Positions 59,573 through 64,000 of a DNA stretch of 64,000 bases are shown here, piece after piece. Numbering within the stretch: the first letter of the stretch is position 1; each line of letters opens with the position of its first letter. The notes beneath the pieces are model-generated. The model did not search any database, was not told where the DNA came from, and saw only the letters and a list, made by a program, of their open reading frames with translations. Source of the stretch: Gamsiella multidivaricata (lineage: Eukaryota > Mortierellomycota > Mortierellomycetes > Mortierellales > Mortierellaceae); NCBI RefSeq assembly GCF_025024155.1, contig NW_026251787.1, positions 62,001-126,000 on the forward strand, given 5' to 3'. The position numbers and the translations under genes were made by a program.

Positions 59573-60943
59573 CTACTGCTTGCTCATCTGCTCCCACTGG
59601 TTCGTCTGCAAGGGCGTCATCTCGTGTGGACCCTGCTGCGTCGGCATAAAGATCACTCGCGTATTCGATCCCTTTGCCATATTCGTCATCGTCTCCAGAT
59701 ATCGGATCTGCATCGCCGCAGGAGTGTTCAGAATATCGGCAGCAGCTCTCATCAGCTTAGCACTGTCGACCTCGGCCTGAGCGCCAATAACCTTGGACTC
59801 TGCCATTCTCTTTGCTTGTGCAGCTGATGAAAGCGACTCCTGAAGTTCCTTTGAGAACGTAATATCTTTGATCAATACCGACTCGACCTTCACACCCCAA
59901 TTGCGTGCAGGTGTATCAATGACTTCTTGGATCTCTTCGCCAATTGCCTCGCGGTTCTCGATCAACTCCTGAAGGACTCGCATACCGAGAATGTGTCGAA
60001 GAGTCGTTTGGGTTCTAGATGTACAAAGAATGAGTAGGATAGATGCATTGCTTAGCGATTTTTTTTTTTTTTTTTTGAATTGGCAATTAAAAAGATTGAT
60101 GTGATTTGTATGTACCTTTCAATCAAGGCGGACTCTACATTACTGACTCCAAAGACGGACTGCGAAGGGTTGATAATGTGCCAATACAGGACAGAATCGA
60201 TCTGGACGTTGACATTATCCTTGGTCATGATGACCTGCCGAGGAATATCCGCAATCTGGATCTTAATGTCGACCTTGGTGAGTTTTTCGGTCACTGGGTT
60301 GATCTTGGTCAAGCCCGGGTCTAGTAAGGCCATGCATTGCAGGTAACAAGCGAAACAATAAGGTGACATGGCGGAGTGAGCAAATGTACCCCATCGTACC
60401 AATGGGCCAAATTGTTAACCACTGTTGCATGCACTTACCGACAATCTTGTAAAACTTTCCAAAGCGGGAGATGAGGCCAACGTATCCTTGAGAAACGGAC
60501 TGTATCCATAGAATGATACGCAACCATATCATGTTAACGAAGTGTAATTGGGGGAAGGCTTATAGGTTAATGGTGCTCATTGAAGAACACACATACCTTG
60601 TATGGGTTGGGACAGCAGAAGCAGCAAGGGATGGCTCCCATGGCGCCCATAACCTCACCAGCAGCATTCATAAGACTGCCATATACGCCGTGGTTCTCAT
60701 CATCAGGAGAAAACTCTAATTAAGCATGAGATAGGGCATTGATAGAACAGAGGATTAAGTGTCGACTTTTCGGCCAGTTCCATAACATGAGATGTCTGCT
60801 AGTGCCGCAGACGAGGGCGAGTGTGATCGGAAGGCCCTCCTACCTGTAGCAAACGACCGCTGCATGTCATGTTGACCGAGGGGCTGTTGTGAGACCACTC
60901 CTGTGGAAGATGAGGGCTGTCCCTGGGAAGTGCTGTTGTTCAT
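59573..60943 (-). CDS. Stomatin-family (SPFH/band 7) membrane protein
   Basis: Five exons in transcript order: 60943-60844, 60715-60597, 60499-60439, 60320-60116 and 60014-59573, giving 308 residues. A Ser/Gln-rich N-terminus leads to a Cys-rich stretch, CCFCCPNPYK, a likely palmitoylated membrane hairpin. The SPFH domain starts at SVSQGYVGLISRFGKFYKIV and continues DPGLTKINPVTEKL and MTKDNVNVQIDSVLYWHI. The C-terminal helix (QAKRMAESKVIGAQAEVDSAKLM) and MQIRYLETM are typical stomatin elements. Such proteins oligomerise at cholesterol/ergosterol-rich membranes and modulate channels. The palmitoylation-type start argues for plasma membrane or endosome rather than the mitochondrial SLP2 branch. 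Confidence 0.9.
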
Positions 60944-61934
60944 GTTGATTTGCTGGTTTAGAATCTTGACGAGTGATCAGAGCTGTGGATGTGAATGTTA
61001 CGTGCGGAAGTGAATGAGCGAGTGAGTGAGTGGATGTGCGTGTGTGAGTGAGGAAAGGATTGAGATGAGGATGGGGCGAGATGGAGGAATCGCTTTATGC
61101 ACTATATATGTCTCAAGCGCGCCCTGCGAATTGAAAATGCTGCCGAGTGCTCTCTGAACAGTCGAAAGTCGAAAGAAGGCGAGGTTGCACAGAGTCGAAA
61201 CAGTCTTCCTGGTGACCACATTGTCCACCTGGATATTATAAGCGCGAGTAATGTCCCCGTGCTGTACACACATTCCTGGAAACGTGTGTGACTATGCGCG
61301 GGACCTCATCTTTGGCAATCCATTCATCTGGCATTATTAGCGTGTGTGGAGAGCGCTGACGCGAAATAAAGAAACAAATAAAGTCCAAATACCATGACAA
61401 AATAGCTAGATGCATCGGCAGGTGGCGCCTTCAGTTTTATCAATTTTATCGACAGGGACATCGGTGATGGATCGAGACCTTGGGCGCAGCACCAAACACA
61501 TCAGCCATGGCTGAGTTTCCTAAAAGATATGCACCAAACGAAAAAGGCAGCCCTTCTGTTGTTTCCATTCAGATAAAACTCTGGTATCTTTAGATGGACG
61601 AGCTTGGCGTATTTTTTTTTTGGGCATCTTGATATCGCGCGTTTCCTAGTACCTATTTGTCGTGTTTTTATAACTTGTTGAAGCAGGCAAGGTTCTTTGC
61701 TCGTAAGCACAGATATGGTCTGTCTTCGTGCTTTTCATCCAAAGCCCCTGCCTGAAATGACTTTTCACTCAGCTTGTTGTACTCTTCATAAGATGGTGGT
61801 TAGTCTTGCAGCAGATGACAAGCTGTTGTTCCAATCCATTCAGGTTATACAAAAAACGAAGAAATGATAATTCTGGCTACTAAAATTTGATTTTGTATAG
61901 GCTCAATGCATCGCCTTGCTAATATCTGCCATGT
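60944..61934. other. Upstream region of stomatin-family gene
   Basis: Stomatin-gene promoter and leader (GAGTGAGTGAG-type repeats at 61014-61055). The ORFs are short (up to 91 codons) and unrecognised. Nothing else supported. Confidence 0.45.
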
Positions 61935-62761
61935 TTATGCCTTCTTCTTGATCACTGCGGTCAATCTTCCTATTGCGATATCAGCGTCGATGTCCATAAG
62001 ATAAAGTCCAGTCGTTAATGATGTCGCCCTATTGCTCCAATCTAAGGTCTTCCGTCTCTGGCAGGTCATGCCTGCTCGGACACATCCCCGCAGCCAACTC
62101 TCCGACGACATTCCTTTCAACCTCAGACTAGCCATTTTCCTCCTATATCGACCAAGTGCCTGATCCACTACCTGCTGTTTACTCCTCTCCTCCAGGTTAT
62201 TCAATACAAGAGGGAGCTATACAAGGTATCGCGATCTTTCAATGACTCGATTCATGCACTCCAGGCTAGTAGACATCAGTAGAGTCGGATCCAGTCTTAT
62301 CGACCGCTTTTCTGCGATATCGTTCAGACGCATCACAAAGCTGTCGCGCAGGTTGGGCCTAGTGTAATGTGTCCAGGGGGATCGTTCCTGACTCAGCAGT
62401 TCTGCAAATACCTCACGCTCAACCCTGAATGATAGCTAAGTTTTAAAAGTGTAAGACTGATAAAAGGGACAAGTACAGTTGCTAGAGCTTTGCGCTTTAT
62501 GCCTACCATGTATATACTACTGCAATAGAGTGAATAGAAACGCTGTGCTTGCTCTTCATTATTATCATCTGTCATGAACACGACAATACTCTGACCGTTC
62601 ATGATAGAGTAGGTGCTCTTGTAATACAGCTGAATGTGCCTCCACAGGTTGTAGCGTTCACCGACCCTCTTGTCGAGGCAAGAAGGGATTTTGGTCGTTT
62701 TGGACGTCGACTGGGTCCGACACTGCTGCTCGTGCTTCTCGTCTCTGCCAGGTGTCGCCAT
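61935..62761 (-). pseudogene. Broken LRR-family gene, right copy
   Basis: Begins MATPGRDEKHEQQCRTQ at 62761 and, unlike the left copy, stays open through SIMNGQSIVVFMTDDNNE to a stop at 62393. A likely intron end (TTCAG, about 62425) resumes with VEREVFAELLSQERSPW and then SFVMRLNDIAEKRSIRL, MSTSLECMNRVIERSRYL, an in-frame TAG, then VLNNLEERSKQQVVDQALG and ALGRYRRKMASLRLKGM. This matches the N-terminal half of LRR-family proteins I recall from Mortierellaceae. It then breaks off after CQRRKTLDW and runs into the tail SNRATSLTTGLYLMDIDAD, shared with the left copy, ending at a stop (61935). The in-frame stop and loss of the LRR half make it a probable pseudogene. Function unknown. Confidence 0.55.
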
Positions 62762-63223
62762 AGTCTTGGCGCCTAATACACGAGTAAAGTGGGAGCAGAA
62801 GATAGTGGGAGGAGGACCTGAGGATAAAGGTGGAAGAAGAGCTGCTAAAGTGCACAAGTACCGTTTTCTCTCGTATCACGGTCTTTTTGTGCGACCACCT
62901 TTTACACAACCGGATGATTTCAAGCGCGAACAATAGCCAATGTCGTGGAAATGGAGTAAAAGATAGGATCGCATACAGTAGACGAAGTCTGATGCTGGCT
63001 GTTTATATCAAATAGAGGACTTAAGGACGCTCATTGTCCCGTAGTAGTCTAAAGAGACGGCGTCCCTTAGTATTCTGTACCAACAACGCGACCAATCCAC
63101 GTCGTTAGAGTTGTGTTGCCGTCAAATTAAAAGCGCGTTCCCTTCTGGGCTGGCAAAGGAGCCGCAGTTCGAGAGCAGGATTTGGTGAAGCGGCTCCACC
63201 TGGTCGTTATGAGTGTATAACCC
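62423..63223 (-). repeat. Right copy of ~800-bp inverted dispersed repeat
   Basis: Reverse complement of 12749-13551 with scattered differences. It spans the 5' coding segment and about 460 bp upstream of the ATG at 62761. Flanking sequence on both outer sides is unrelated between copies, so the edges are real breakpoints. Confidence 0.85.
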
Positions 63224-64000
63224 AACAAACGACGCTGCATCGCCTGGAGCGCTGACGCCTATGAGCAGGATGGATCATCATTCCGACGAACCTGGTCGAA
63301 CCTTCACCCAGTAATAGCGAGTTGGCTAAGCAGGCCTGCTGGTCAATAACAATGTATAAAAATTGGTGGCAAAAACTGTGAAGGAGCAGGGACGTTTCAG
63401 ACTCCAGATACCATTACAAACGGGCCCCCCTGATGTCTTACTGGGAGAACTCAGCTCTTCTGCACCATTTTGTACTATGGACTCCCCGGATGAGTAGATT
63501 ACAAAATGGCGCCAGGACACTGGTTTACTACACAGCAATAGGACATGTGCCTCGTCCAAAAAATGCGTTCAAAGTTGGAACTGTGCTCTCCATCACCACC
63601 GGAAATGAGAAACAGATACAGCAGCACACTTTCCCTCTGGAGCCTTTTCTGCAAGACCCTTTCCAGGCATAGCATCTCCTGCCTGCATGCTTGTATATGC
63701 GGCGCACCTTGGGGCCCTTGCGAAGAAGCAAACTTCCAGGGTGTTATGCCAGTCGTACCATTTTCAAAGGCAATTGGGTGTTACTAACAGGCTATTGGAG
63801 GTCGGGGCCTACAATTTACATCGTCCACTGACTGTGCGCCAAACGATCGGGTGGTTATGGCTGCTGGAACAATTTTTCTGAGGAGAGCGATTGCTGTTGG
63901 AGGGTGGAAGGTGCTCTTGACCCATGCCGCCCACACCTCGTTCCTTCCCACAACTCCCCTCCATCTCTTGCCCATGAGTTCATCGCCACGCTCCTTCACC
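63224..64000. other. Terminal region without recognised genes
   Basis: ORFs of 60-80 codons on both strands overlap one another and show no motif. The last ~70 bp are pyrimidine-rich on the plus strand, perhaps a leader of a gene beyond the window. Confidence 0.4.

Overview
The window is nuclear DNA of an intron-rich filamentous fungus. Introns are mostly about 50-150 bp with GT..AG ends, and at least three use GC-AG ends. Fungal hallmarks are a CreA/Mig1-type repressor, a Psd2-type phosphatidylserine decarboxylase and two tandem P450s. Two broken copies of a leucine-rich-repeat family and a Fanzor/TnpB-like fossil fit an early-diverging lineage, most likely Mortierellaceae. That placement is an inference from gene style, not from a marker gene. 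I see no bacterial, plasmid, CRISPR, tRNA or rRNA features.

Layout. 0-11 kb: the N-terminal part of an Ala-rich C2H2 factor (-), PSD2 (+), a dolichyldiphosphatase-like PAP2 enzyme (+) and a secreted lipase (-). 11-17.7 kb: a gene-poor stretch holding a broken LRR-family copy. 17.8-25 kb: a CreA/Mig1 zinc-finger gene (+), an NmrA-like protein (-), the twin CX9C assembly factor CMC1 (+), a BLOC-1 subunit 5-like gene (-) and a decayed Fanzor-like open reading frame (+). 25.4-38 kb: CCR4 deadenylase (+), SERINC membrane protein (-), an F-box protein (+) and two P450s in tandem (+). 38-47 kb: long intergenic stretches, a possible 70-residue protein, a DUF4097-like protein (+) and GAPDH (-). 47-61 kb: DNA polymerase eta (+), Rheb (-), SmG (-) divergent from TIM21 (+), a Kelch membrane protein (-), an uncharacterised twin CX9C protein (-) and a stomatin-family protein (-). 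61.9-63.2 kb: a second broken LRR-family copy, inverted relative to the first.

The intact genes are mostly housekeeping. Themes are mitochondrial biogenesis (CMC1, TIM21, the other CX9C protein, perhaps the stomatin), membrane lipids and glycosylation (PSD2, PAP2, SERINC, P450s), carbon control (CreA, CCR4, GAPDH) and TOR/lysosome signalling (Rheb, BLOC1S5). There is no sign of a dedicated cluster apart from the P450 pair. The accessory signal lies in the two LRR copies, which share about 800 bp including the promoter plus a second 3' block, and in the Fanzor-like relic. Exon coordinates were assigned by hand from splice signals and reading-frame continuity.
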